A DNA stretch of 5,467 nucleotides from Gammaproteobacteria bacterium (GTDB lineage: Bacteria > Pseudomonadota > Gammaproteobacteria > Steroidobacterales > Steroidobacteraceae). Made by a program: the position numbers and the translations under genes. Positions 1 through 5,467 of this stretch are shown here, piece by piece. Under the pieces are notes generated by a model that was given only the letters and a program-made list of their open reading frames with translations, had not been told where the DNA came from and did no database searches. How positions within the stretch are numbered: the first letter of the stretch is position 1; every line of letters begins with the position of its first letter. The stretch is from assembly GCA_025350345.1 (NCBI GenBank), contig JANXYA010000308.1, forward strand, positions 1-5,467. The letters are read 5' to 3'.

Positions 1-791
1 GGGTTGGTCTCGCGCGAGACGATCGTCTGGAAGCCGAGTATGGAGCGTGCCGCGATGACGATGGGATCGACGGTCATATGGGGGTAGGCCCCATGGCCTC
101 CGCGACCGAAGATCGTCACTTCGAGGGCGTCGGCAGAGGCGCGAAAGTAGCCTTCGTGAAAGCCGACCTGACCGGACGGAAGGGTTTCATCGTCGTGCAT
201 GCCAATCACAAAGTCCGGCCTTGGAAATCTCGTGAACAAGCCGTCTGCCAGCATGGCCTCGGCCCCGCCGGCGACTTCCTCGGCCGGTTGCCCGACCAGC
301 ATCAAAGTGCCGTGCCATCCTTCGCGACGTCCCGCCATGACCTCGGCCGTGCCAATCCAGCCCGCCATGTGGAGGTCGTGCCCGCAGGCGTGCGCCACGT
401 GCACAATCTCTCCGGCATCGTTGCGCGTGGTTGCCGTGCTGGCGAACGCCAGCCCCGTCTTTTCCTCGATGGGCAGGGCATCGAGCTCCGTCCGCAGCAT
501 GACGATGGGGCCGGGGCCGCGGCGCAGGATTGCCACGATTCCGGTCTTGCCCACCCCCGTCGTGACCTCGTATCCCAGGGCCTTCAGCCGGGTAGCCAGA
601 GCGTCCGCCGTCCTCACTTCATGAAAGCCGAGCTCGGGGTGCTGGTGCAGGTCCCTGTAGAGCGCTTCAAGTTCCGGCTGAATTGCCGTCAATTCCGGCA
701 CGACCTGACCCACGTCGCGGGGACTGTCGGCGCCTACCGCATTGCCAGCGAGTAGGCCCATCAGGAATACGGCAGCCTGGGTTTCTTTCAC
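1..791 (-). CDS. M20-family (M20D/HipO-like) amidohydrolase, probable signal peptide, C-terminus cut by window edge
   Basis: This is a zinc-type amidohydrolase/peptidase that would hydrolyse an amide bond, for example in N-acyl amino acids or small peptides; the substrate cannot be read from the sequence. The 263 visible residues carry the family hallmarks: an RTELDALPI segment (about 100-108, usually RADMDALPI), HACGHDLHM (134-142, Cys136 and His138 as metal ligands), GQPAEE (167-172, catalytic Glu pair), GMHD (197-200, a further His ligand) and the dimerisation-domain motif GRGGHGAYPH (229-238). Residues 6-21 are hydrophobic and end in AVGA, so export to the periplasm is likely. I chose the GTG at 791-789 because GGGGGAAG lies just upstream. 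An in-frame ATG at 839-837 would add 16 residues with atypical codons and overlaps a possible -10 box. The reading frame stays open to base 1, so roughly the last third is missing. There is no evident functional link to the amine dehydrogenase. Confidence 0.9.
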   Translation of the reverse strand, partial: MKETQAAVFLMGLLAGNAVGADSPRDVGQVVPELTAIQPELEALYRDLHQHPELGFHEVRTADALATRLKALGYEVTTGVGKTGIVAILRRGPGPIVMLRTELDALPIEEKTGLAFASTATTRNDAGEIVHVAHACGHDLHMAGWIGTAEVMAGRREGWHGTLMLVGQPAEEVAGGAEAMLADGLFTRFPRPDFVIGMHDDETLPSGQVGFHEGYFRASADALEVTIFGRGGHGAYPHMTVDPIVIAARSILGFQTIVSRETN

Positions 792-964
792 GACGCTTCC
801 CCCACGACCTTTGAGTCTGAACACTCTTGCAAACCTCATTGTAGGGTCGCTCACAAGCGCCGGCCATTGTTCCCTCATCGCCGGTTGATGGCGGGCATTC
901 CCGTCCCGTAGACTCCAGCCGGCGCTGCTGGCGTCGCTTCGGCACCGCGCCCGGATCGGATACC
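792..964. promoter_or_regulatory. Divergent spacer between amidohydrolase and transporter, with weak promoter candidates
   Basis: This 173-base gap must hold the start signals of both flanking genes. On the minus strand TACAAT (843-838) matches the -10 consensus at five of six bases but has no good -35 box at normal spacing. On the plus strand TTGATG (885-890) and TAGACT (909-914) are 18 bases apart and each match the consensus at four of six positions. Both are by-eye candidates only. I see no operator, riboswitch or RNA gene here. Confidence 0.25.
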
Positions 965-1867
965 GTGATTGCAGACCCCTCGACCACCGCGCTGCTCGCC
1001 TGGCTCACCCCGGCGCTGACGGCGCTCCTGCTCTACGGTCTCGGCCAGGGGCTGGTGAAGCGCTGGATCGGCGAGGTTTCGCCCGCGCGCTTCTGCCTGT
1101 ATTACGTGTTCGCCACTTCGCTGGTGAATTTCGGCTTCTTCTTCTCGCACTCGCACCCATCGCTCCTTGCCCCCGACGGGCGGCAGTTTCTCGAGACGGG
1201 CATCCTCGCCTACCTGTTCGACGGCCTGGCCTGGATCCTCTACTTCCAGTCGATCGCAGCCGGCCCGGTGGCGATCGTCGGCACGCTGTCCGCCGCGTAT
1301 CCGGCCCTCACAGTACTGTTCGCGCGCCTGTTCCTGCACGAACAGCTCGCCCCGGTCCAGTACCTCGCGGTGGCGCTCGTCATCGGCGGCTGCGCGGGCC
1401 TGGCGTACTCGCCTGCGGGCACGGACGCCGCCACATCCTCACGCCGCTGGATCCCGCTCTCGCTCCTGGCGCTGCTGTGCTGGGGAACCTCGAACACGCT
1501 GATCAAGTACTCCTACACCTTTCCCGAGGCGAGCGAGGTGTCGCTCGCGCTGTGCAGTTCCATCGGCGGCGCGTTCTCGCTCGGCGTTTTCGGCCTGATC
1601 AAGGGGCGCAAGGGCCCGCATACCGCAAAGGCGTGGCTGCATTCCTTCATTCCGATGGGAATGATGGCCGGCGGGAGCCTGGGGCTGATCATCGCGGCCC
1701 GGTACGGCCCGATTTCCATCGTCTCGCCGCTGGTCGGAGCCTACCCGGTGGTCACACTGGTCTACGCCGCCCTCATCCTGAAGGAGCGCATTACGCGCGG
1801 GCAGTACGCCTGGATCGGGTCAATCGTCACCGGCATCCTGCTCTGCTCTGCCTTTGCGCAGCAGTAG
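965..1867 (+). CDS. EamA/DMT-superfamily ten-helix membrane transporter
   Basis: This is a complete 300-residue inner-membrane protein of the drug/metabolite transporter type. These typically export or take up small metabolites by secondary transport; the substrate is unknown. Hydrophobic segments run nearly end to end, compatible with ten helices in two EamA halves. The internal duplication is visible directly: AYPALTVLFARLFLHEQL (111-128) and AYPVVTLVYAALILKERI (259-276) are equivalent helix-loop segments with the usual Glu just after the helix. The two halves are joined by a polar linker around residues 150-162. The start is a GTG at 965 with a modest GGATCGGA upstream; no alternative start lies nearby. 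The gene is divergent from the amidohydrolase and convergent with mauD, so it is probably a single-gene unit. A role in moving amines or their products is possible from proximity alone, but nothing in the protein shows it. Confidence 0.88.
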   Translation: MIADPSTTALLAWLTPALTALLLYGLGQGLVKRWIGEVSPARFCLYYVFATSLVNFGFFFSHSHPSLLAPDGRQFLETGILAYLFDGLAWILYFQSIAAGPVAIVGTLSAAYPALTVLFARLFLHEQLAPVQYLAVALVIGGCAGLAYSPAGTDAATSSRRWIPLSLLALLCWGTSNTLIKYSYTFPEASEVSLALCSSIGGAFSLGVFGLIKGRKGPHTAKAWLHSFIPMGMMAGGSLGLIIAARYGPISIVSPLVGAYPVVTLVYAALILKERITRGQYAWIGSIVTGILLCSAFAQQ

Positions 1868-1868
1868 A

Positions 1869-1891
1869 CCGTCCGGACCCACGCGGACCGG
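1869..1891. terminator. Possible hairpin between convergent genes
   Basis: In the 29-base gap between the ends of the transporter and mauD, CCGTCCG (1869-1875) pairs with CGGACCGG (1884-1891) with one bulged base and an eight-base loop. No T-run follows on either strand, so this is not a canonical intrinsic terminator. Its position between two convergent stop codons is the main support. Confidence 0.3.
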
Positions 1892-1896
1892 CTGCG

Positions 1897-2490
1897 CTAG
1901 GCGCGACTGGCGAAGTATTCCTGGAGCGAGGCCATCCCGAGGCGCTGCGCCTCGAACAGGCTCTCCAGATGCTCACGTGAATTGACGAGCCCACGCGCGC
2001 GCAGCACTCCACCCTGGTCCACCAGTGCGGCAAACGGCAGGCGGTTCACCTGGTAGCCAAGGCCGAGCTGGGCTGATACCACATACGGAACACCGGCCAA
2101 CCCCTGCTGCTGCACGAAACGCCGATGCTCCTGCGGTTCGCCATCGCTGGCGAGCAGCACGCGCAGCCAGTCGCGTTCCTGGGCGTGACTGGCACGGATG
2201 ACCGGAAGCAGGGTCTTGCATACTGGACAGGTCGGGGATACGAACACGATCAGGGTGCTCCTGCCATCGGCGCTCGGTGCACCAATCTGCAGGCTGTGTC
2301 CCTCCAGATCGGTGACCTCCAGCGGCGCCACTGGCTCACCGACGGCCGGACCGCGGTTGATCATCAGTGCTCCTGCCGGCGCGATGCGTTCGTGCAATAC
2401 ACCCACCTGCCGCGTCAGGGCAAGCAGCACGGCGATCAGCGCGAGCACGACGATCCACAGCACCACGTTTGAGATCAGCAACGCCGTCAT
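1897..2490 (-). CDS. mauD: MauD: membrane-anchored thioredoxin-like maturation protein for TTQ amine dehydrogenase
   Basis: This 197-residue protein is the thiol-disulfide partner thought to form or isomerise the many disulfides of the amine dehydrogenase light chain in the periplasm. In Paracoccus, mauD and mauE mutants fail to accumulate the light chain. An N-terminal hydrophobic anchor (about 5-26) is followed by the family's HERIAPAGAL segment (33-42) and then a thioredoxin fold. The active site is CPVC (88-91), preceded by a hydrophobic strand (TLIVFVSPT). The cis-proline is probably Pro152 in NRLPFAALVD. The C-terminus GMASLQEYF is typical of MauD. The ATG at 2490 overlaps the mauE stop as ATGA, implying translational coupling. 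It is complete and of normal length. The 'aauD' name would apply equally, since the light chain is of the aralkylamine type. Confidence 0.93.
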   Translation of the reverse strand: MTALLISNVVLWIVVLALIAVLLALTRQVGVLHERIAPAGALMINRGPAVGEPVAPLEVTDLEGHSLQIGAPSADGRSTLIVFVSPTCPVCKTLLPVIRASHAQERDWLRVLLASDGEPQEHRRFVQQQGLAGVPYVVSAQLGLGYQVNRLPFAALVDQGGVLRARGLVNSREHLESLFEAQRLGMASLQEYFASRA

Positions 2491-3023
2491 GAGTGCATCC
2501 GATTCTGGACGAACAGGCGTCCAGCGGTCGCATAGAGCAATGCCATCGCGGCCAGTCCGAAGCCTATGGTCGCAAAATCAGTCAGCTCGAGGGACCGGGC
2601 GCTCCGCGGCGCGAGGGCGGCCAGCAACAGCAACGACAGCAGCAGATTGCGCCAGACCATCCACCAGGCAATCGGCTGCTCCGGATCCGGGCCACCGCAG
2701 CCGCAGGCAATGCCGGAGCGACCCGCCCTGAGGTTGACCGCGATTGCGGCCGCGTAAGCCAACAGTAGCCCGATGGCCAGCAGCACCGCGGGCCGAGTGC
2801 AGGCCGGCACCCACAATCCCGCCGCCACTCCCAGCTCCACTGCGGGTATGGCCCACGCGAGATTCAGGCGCTGCAGCGCCGGGGGCACACCGTAGTTGGC
2901 AAAGGCGGCGCTGAAATGCCGCATGTCGCGCAACTTATGGACCGCGGCGAGCGCGAACAGCGCGCTGCCGCCGCACACGACCAGGATCGCGAGGGCCGGA
3001 TCGAGCAGGATGGAGTGCGTCAT
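2487..3023 (-). CDS. mauE: MauE: polytopic membrane maturation protein (DoxX-like MauE family)
   Basis: This is an integral membrane protein of 178 residues from the chosen start. It is known as the obligate partner of MauD in producing stable amine dehydrogenase light chain and may pass electrons to or from MauD across the membrane. Hydrophobic segments lie at about 9-29, 55-72, 78-98, 122-138 and 149-170. The segment GIACGCGGPDP contains Cys107 and Cys109, the characteristic CGC motif between the third and fourth segments. VHKLRDM (28-34) after the first helix is also typical of the family. I chose the ATG at 3023 (MTHSILLDP). The frame continues 23 codons upstream to 3092, but that extension is charged and unlike the start of a MauE. 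No strong ribosome binding site precedes 3023. It is the first gene of the minus-strand mauED unit, divergent from the dehydrogenase structural genes it serves. Confidence 0.9.
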   Translation of the reverse strand: MTHSILLDPALAILVVCGGSALFALAAVHKLRDMRHFSAAFANYGVPPALQRLNLAWAIPAVELGVAAGLWVPACTRPAVLLAIGLLLAYAAAIAVNLRAGRSGIACGCGGPDPEQPIAWWMVWRNLLLSLLLLAALAPRSARSLELTDFATIGFGLAAMALLYATAGRLFVQNRMHS

Positions 3024-3072
3024 TCTGCTGCGCGGAAGACCTTCATCGCGTAAGTCTAAGGTGTGTCGTGCC

Positions 3073-3088
3073 TGGCCCATATTATGCG
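3073..3088 (+). promoter_or_regulatory. Sigma-54-like -24/-12 element upstream of heavy chain gene
   Basis: TGGCCCATATTATGCG has the invariant GG and GC dinucleotides at the required spacing: GG at 3074-3075 and GC at 3086-3087, ten bases between. Most of the -24 block (TGGC-C) and the TGC of the -12 block are present. Transcription would start around 3099, leaving a leader of about 65 bases before the ATG at 3164. It is a single by-eye match overlapping a sigma-70-like -10 box, so only one of the two may be real. Confidence 0.3.
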
Positions 3089-3153
3089 ACAATCAATGCA
3101 CGGGTATCGGGCGGGTGCGCGCCAACGGCAAGTATTCGGAGCGCGCGCCACAC

Positions 3154-3157
3154 GGAG
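3154..3157 (+). promoter_or_regulatory. Ribosome binding site deciding the heavy chain start
   Basis: GGAG lies six bases before the ATG at 3164. This supports that ATG, which opens a standard signal peptide, over the in-frame ATG at 3068, which would add 32 residues and destroy the N-terminal signal. Confidence 0.7.
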
Positions 3158-3163
3158 TTGCAC

Positions 3164-4309
3164 ATGCGGACCTTTCAGGCTCGGGCAGCGCTCCTGGCAT
3201 TGCTGGCGACCGGCTGGGCGGCGGCCTCAGACCCCCTTCCGCCCGACCAACTCGGCATGGAGCCGCTCCCGGCACATACCCCGCACTGGATCTACGTCGT
3301 CGACGCCGCATTCATGAACGAGATCGATTCGCGCGTGCGACTCTATGACGCCGACAAGTACCGTCATCTGGGTCAGATCGATGCCGGATTCTATCCTACC
3401 GTCGCGCTGTCCCCGGATCGAAACACGCTCGCGGTCGGGACCACCTACTTCGCGCGCGGCGGCCACGGCGAACGCACCGACGTAGTCGAGTTCACGGACA
3501 CCACGACGCTGGCGCTCACCGGCGAGGTTGTCCTGCCGGCCAAGCGCGCGCAAGCCACCCCGAACTATTTCAATCTTGGTTATTCCAGCGACAGCCATTT
3601 TCTGTACGTGGCCTACATCACTCCGGCAGCGTCCTTCGGCGTACTGGATCCGGCATCCCGGAAAGTGCTCGGAGAAATCGATACCGCCGGCTGCGTACTG
3701 GTCATCCCATGGGGGCCCGATCACGTTTCCTCGATCTGTGACAGCGGCCAGCTGCTCACGGTGTCGCTTGACGCCCACGGCAACGAAGTTTCGCGCGCAC
3801 TTTCGGACCGGTTCTTCGACGTCAATACCGACCCGCTGTTCGTGCAGGGCATACCGACCGACCAGGGCTACGCGTTCCTGACGTTCCTCGGGAAGGTGCA
3901 TGAGGTGGATTTTTCCGGACCGGCGCCCGTGTTTCATCCTCCATGGTCACTGGTCAGCTCGGCCGAGGCGGGCCACTGGCGCCCCGGGGGCGAGCAGTTG
4001 GGCGCCATCCAACGGCGACTGGGCCGGCTGTACGTGGCCATGCATCGCGGCACGGAAGGGTCCCACAAGCAAGGCGGCACGGAAATCTGGGTATTCGATC
4101 TCCGCACGCATCATCGCATCGCCCGCTGGCCGATCGCGCCGCTGAAGCTCGCACCCGCGGTCGCGCTGCAGGTCTCGCAGGACGAGGCACCGCTGCTGTT
4201 CCTCGCGGGCGATAACAGCGCCGTCGCAATCCTAGACGCCCTGACCGGTCGGCTGCTGCACGTCGAGCACAGCCTGGGACAGACTCCATGCCAAATCCTC
4301 TATCCATAG
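3164..4309 (+). CDS. aauB: TTQ amine dehydrogenase heavy (alpha) chain, aralkylamine dehydrogenase type
   Basis: This is the large subunit of the periplasmic alpha2beta2 quinoprotein that oxidises primary amines to aldehyde and ammonia. It forms a seven-bladed propeller that holds the light chain and shapes the substrate channel. It is 381 residues from the ATG at 3164, close to the family's usual size. Residues 1-22 are a Sec-type signal (MRTFQ, then a hydrophobic run, cleavage likely around WAAA/SD). Family segments follow in order: WIYVVDAAFMNEIDSRVRLYD (42-62), TTYFARGGHGERTDVVEF (93-110), LPAKRAQ (124-130), Cys177 and Cys192 (probably the conserved heavy chain disulfide), DPLFV (223-227), WSLVSSAE (261-268), WRPGG (272-276), RLYVAMH (288-294) and GTHK-like EGSHKQGGTEIWVFD (298-312). 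Blade-like repeats such as LYDADKYRHLG and VFDLRTHHRIA show the propeller pattern. It ends ten bases before the light chain. Resemblance is greater to the AauB type than to MauB, from memory of those sequences. Confidence 0.92.
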   Translation: MRTFQARAALLALLATGWAAASDPLPPDQLGMEPLPAHTPHWIYVVDAAFMNEIDSRVRLYDADKYRHLGQIDAGFYPTVALSPDRNTLAVGTTYFARGGHGERTDVVEFTDTTTLALTGEVVLPAKRAQATPNYFNLGYSSDSHFLYVAYITPAASFGVLDPASRKVLGEIDTAGCVLVIPWGPDHVSSICDSGQLLTVSLDAHGNEVSRALSDRFFDVNTDPLFVQGIPTDQGYAFLTFLGKVHEVDFSGPAPVFHPPWSLVSSAEAGHWRPGGEQLGAIQRRLGRLYVAMHRGTEGSHKQGGTEIWVFDLRTHHRIARWPIAPLKLAPAVALQVSQDEAPLLFLAGDNSAVAILDALTGRLLHVEHSLGQTPCQILYP

Positions 4310-4319
4310 GGCGAATGCC

Positions 4320-4901
4320 ATGCAGCGGCTAGATCGCATGTTTGAAAGTTCCGCCCGATCCCTGGCGCAACGCACCTCGCGCCGCAGCTTCATCGGCGTA
4401 TTGGGCCAGATACTGACCGGGTCGCTCCTCATACCGCTCCTGCCGATTGATCGCATCCATCGCGCCGAGGCGGCCACCGAACCGGAGGGATCGCCCGGCT
4501 CCGCGCACAAGGTGCCGGCCGACGCGCAAGGCAAGAGCGTCAGCAAGGCGCATACGCAAGATGAGCAGAGTTGCGAGTACTGGAAGTACTGCGCGATCGA
4601 TGGCTTCATGTGCTCCTGCTGCGGCGGCACTTCGCACACCTGCCCGCCGGGCACCCAGCAGTCCGTGGTCTCCTGGATCGGCACCTGCCACAACCCCGGC
4701 GACGATCGCGACTACATCGTGTCGTACAACGACTGCTGCGGCAAGGCGAGCTGCGGCAACTGCGACTACTGTTATCGCAATGAACGCGAGCGCCCGCTTT
4801 ACCGGCTGTCCCGCAACAACGACGTCAACTGGTGCATGGCCAACACGGGCTCTGACTATCACTGCACGGTATCGATAATACTGGGATCCGCGGGTCCGTG
4901 A
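4320..4901 (+). CDS. aauA: TTQ amine dehydrogenase light (beta) chain, carries the tryptophan tryptophylquinone cofactor; Tat-exported
   Basis: This is the catalytic small subunit; the cofactor forms from two of its own tryptophans. A 193-residue precursor starts with a Tat signal (SRRSFIG at 20-26, hydrophobic 27-43, AEA around 49-51), as usual for this chain. By alignment with the known light chains the TTQ pair is Trp119 (SWIGTC) and Trp171 (VNWCMAN). The catalytic-base Asp is Asp138 (SYNDCCG), with Asp94 (AIDGF) and Thr183 (HCTVS) matching other active-site positions. From residue 85 there are 14 cysteines, against 12 in the disulfide set of Paracoccus methylamine dehydrogenase. SCCGGT, SWIGTCHNP, ERERP and NDVNWCMAN favour the aralkylamine type (tyramine, phenylethylamine and similar substrates). 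One residue is inserted in a cysteine cluster (145-151). TAGGG upstream serves as a ribosome binding site. Stop and cytochrome start overlap as GTGA. Confidence 0.95.
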   Translation: MQRLDRMFESSARSLAQRTSRRSFIGVLGQILTGSLLIPLLPIDRIHRAEAATEPEGSPGSAHKVPADAQGKSVSKAHTQDEQSCEYWKYCAIDGFMCSCCGGTSHTCPPGTQQSVVSWIGTCHNPGDDRDYIVSYNDCCGKASCGNCDYCYRNERERPLYRLSRNNDVNWCMANTGSDYHCTVSIILGSAGP

Positions 4902-5335
4902 ATCGACTGCGCCTGCCAGTCGCGCTGCTGAGTGTCATGGCAGCCGTGGGCGCCGCCGCGCGTGCCAGCCCGGCCCAGGACTATGTATTGCATTGCATGG
5001 GTTGTCATGGCGCCAACGCGCAGGGCGTGCCAGGCAAGGTGCCGCCGCTCGCGCACTCACTGGTCCGCTTCATGAAGAACGCGGCGGGGCGCCGCTACGT
5101 GTTGCGCGTACCGGGCGCCGCCAATTCCATGCTGAGCGACGCACAACTGGCCGCGGTGCTCAACTGGGTCGTCACACGGTTTGATGCCGACGAACTGGGC
5201 AGCTCGACCCCGCAGTTTACCGAGCAGGAAGTCACTGCCAGTCGGCATTCGCCGATGGCGGATGTCCTGGCCACGCGTATTGCGGTACTTAAGGAAATCG
5301 CGGCTGGCGGCCCCGCGCCGACCACCACCTACTGA
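4898..5335 (+). CDS. Periplasmic monohaem c-type cytochrome, probable electron partner of the amine dehydrogenase
   Basis: This 145-residue exported class I cytochrome probably takes electrons from the reduced TTQ, directly or by way of another carrier, and passes them toward an oxidase. Residues 1-23 form a Sec signal (hydrophobic 6-20, ARAS before the mature PAQDYV). Haem attachment is CMGCH (33-37), with Met78 (ANSMLSDAQLAAVLNWV) as the likely distal ligand followed by the usual final helix. About 45 residues follow this domain, with a charged helical stretch (107-134) and a Pro/Thr-rich end and no second haem motif. The start is a GTG at 4898 that overlaps the light chain stop by four bases, so translation is probably coupled. 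I do not recognise a named orthologue; it is not amicyanin or azurin, the copper acceptors known for MADH and AADH. Partner assignment is an inference from position. Confidence 0.88.
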   Translation: MNRLRLPVALLSVMAAVGAAARASPAQDYVLHCMGCHGANAQGVPGKVPPLAHSLVRFMKNAAGRRYVLRVPGAANSMLSDAQLAAVLNWVVTRFDADELGSSTPQFTEQEVTASRHSPMADVLATRIAVLKEIAAGGPAPTTTY

Positions 5336-5352
5336 GCAGCGCTCACCAGCGA

Positions 5353-5467
5353 CTACGCCTTCTCCCCCACCTGTAACTCCGCGAGTTTGAAGGGAACTCC
5401 GCACCCTCCTGTCCTGTAAATCGGCATCGTCCCCTGACCAGGCTTCCGCGTCCGAATCTGATCAGGC
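5353..5467 (-). CDS. Possible C-terminal end of a minus-strand gene that continues beyond the window
   Basis: On the minus strand a frame is open from the right edge to a TAG at 5355-5353, giving 37 residues ending in FKLAELQVGEKA. It would converge with the cytochrome gene, leaving a 17-base gap, which is a reasonable layout. I do not recognise the peptide. Its third-position G/C (about 25 of 37) is lower than expected for this region and includes TTA, AGG and AAA codons, so it may equally be noncoding. If not coding, the last 132 bases contain no gene I can support. Confidence 0.22.
   Translation of the reverse strand, partial: PDQIRTRKPGQGTMPIYRTGGCGVPFKLAELQVGEKA
5434..5467. repeat. Short imperfect direct repeat at window edge
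   Basis: CTGACCAGGC (5434-5443) and CTGATCAGGC (5458-5467) differ at one base and lie 24 bases apart, and each is itself nearly palindromic. The second copy ends exactly at the window edge, so it cannot be judged whether more units follow. Confidence 0.25.

Larger units (their letters stand above)
3024..3163. promoter_or_regulatory. Shared divergent control region of mauED and the dehydrogenase operon
   Basis: These 140 bases separate the mauE start from the heavy chain start and must carry both promoters. The centre (about 3078-3096) is noticeably AT-richer than its surroundings. The plus strand contains TATTAT (3080-3085), a five-of-six match to a -10 box without a good -35; the minus strand has CATAAT at the same place. 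A sigma-54-like element overlaps it and is listed separately. I see no clear long inverted repeat for an operator. On the minus strand an ATG at 3046 opens an eight-codon frame that ends in an ATGA overlap with the mauE start. It has no ribosome binding site and may be chance. Confidence 0.55.

Noticed and set aside
78..755. Plus-strand frame of 225 codons over the amidohydrolase
   Set aside because: The minus strand here encodes unmistakable M20 motifs in the right order; the plus-strand product has low-complexity shadow composition.
792..839. ATG at 839-837 as the amidohydrolase start
   Set aside because: The added 16 codons are rich in codons rare for this DNA, and the ATG overlaps a -10-like TACAAT; the GTG at 791 has a better ribosome binding site. 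It is not fully excluded.
3024..3092. Upstream in-frame ATG extending MauE by 23 residues
   Set aside because: The extra segment is polar and charged and falls in the control region; MauE proteins start close to the first membrane helix.
3068..3163. Upstream in-frame ATG extending the heavy chain by 32 residues
   Set aside because: The extension would precede and mask a typical Sec signal, lacks a ribosome binding site and overlaps the likely promoter; GGAG precedes the ATG at 3164.
3227..3937. Minus-strand frame of 236 codons opposite the heavy chain gene
   Set aside because: It is a shadow of the heavy chain reading frame, with no recognisable domain or ribosome binding site.
4329..4862. 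Long minus-strand frame (177 codons) opposite the light chain gene
   Set aside because: It is antisense to a gene with clear catalytic residues; its Ala/Val/Arg-rich composition is what the complement of GC-rich coding DNA gives, and no motif is seen.
1..5467. CRISPR array, tRNA/rRNA gene, insertion sequence or transposase
   Set aside because: No regularly spaced repeats, no tRNA-like fold, no rRNA sequence and no transposase motifs were seen on either strand.

Overview
This is a high-GC window with a strong G/C bias at third codon positions in the real genes. The proteins are typical of a Gram-negative proteobacterium: Sec and Tat signals, a periplasmic c-type cytochrome and a tryptophan tryptophylquinone (TTQ) enzyme. 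I cannot name a genus from the sequence.

Layout. Positions 1-791, minus strand: the N-terminal part of an M20-family amidohydrolase with a probable signal peptide, cut by the window edge. Positions 965-1867, plus: a complete ten-helix EamA/DMT-type transporter, divergent from the amidohydrolase. After a 29-base convergent gap come two minus-strand genes, mauD (1897-2490) and mauE (2487-3023), which overlap by four bases. A 140-base divergent spacer (3024-3163) separates them from a plus-strand operon: TTQ amine dehydrogenase heavy chain (3164-4309), light chain (4320-4901) and a monohaem cytochrome c (4898-5335, overlapping the light chain by four bases). The last 132 bases hold no certain gene, only a possible C-terminal end of a minus-strand gene that continues beyond the window.

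How it works together. The heavy and light chains form a periplasmic quinoprotein that deaminates primary amines to aldehyde and ammonia. The light chain resembles aralkylamine (aromatic amine) dehydrogenase more than methylamine dehydrogenase. MauD (thioredoxin-like, CPVC) and MauE (membrane partner with a CGC motif) are the dedicated maturation pair needed for the cysteine-rich light chain. The cytochrome is the probable electron acceptor or relay. The arrangement is unusual: in the classical mau and aau clusters E and D lie between B and A on the same strand, whereas here B-A-cytochrome and E-D are two divergent units around a shared control region. No mauG-type dihaem enzyme for TTQ formation, and no copper protein, is visible in the window. 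The enzyme family is known. What merits a second look is the gene arrangement, the coupled cytochrome, a modified cysteine cluster in the light chain and a sigma-54-like element in the spacer.
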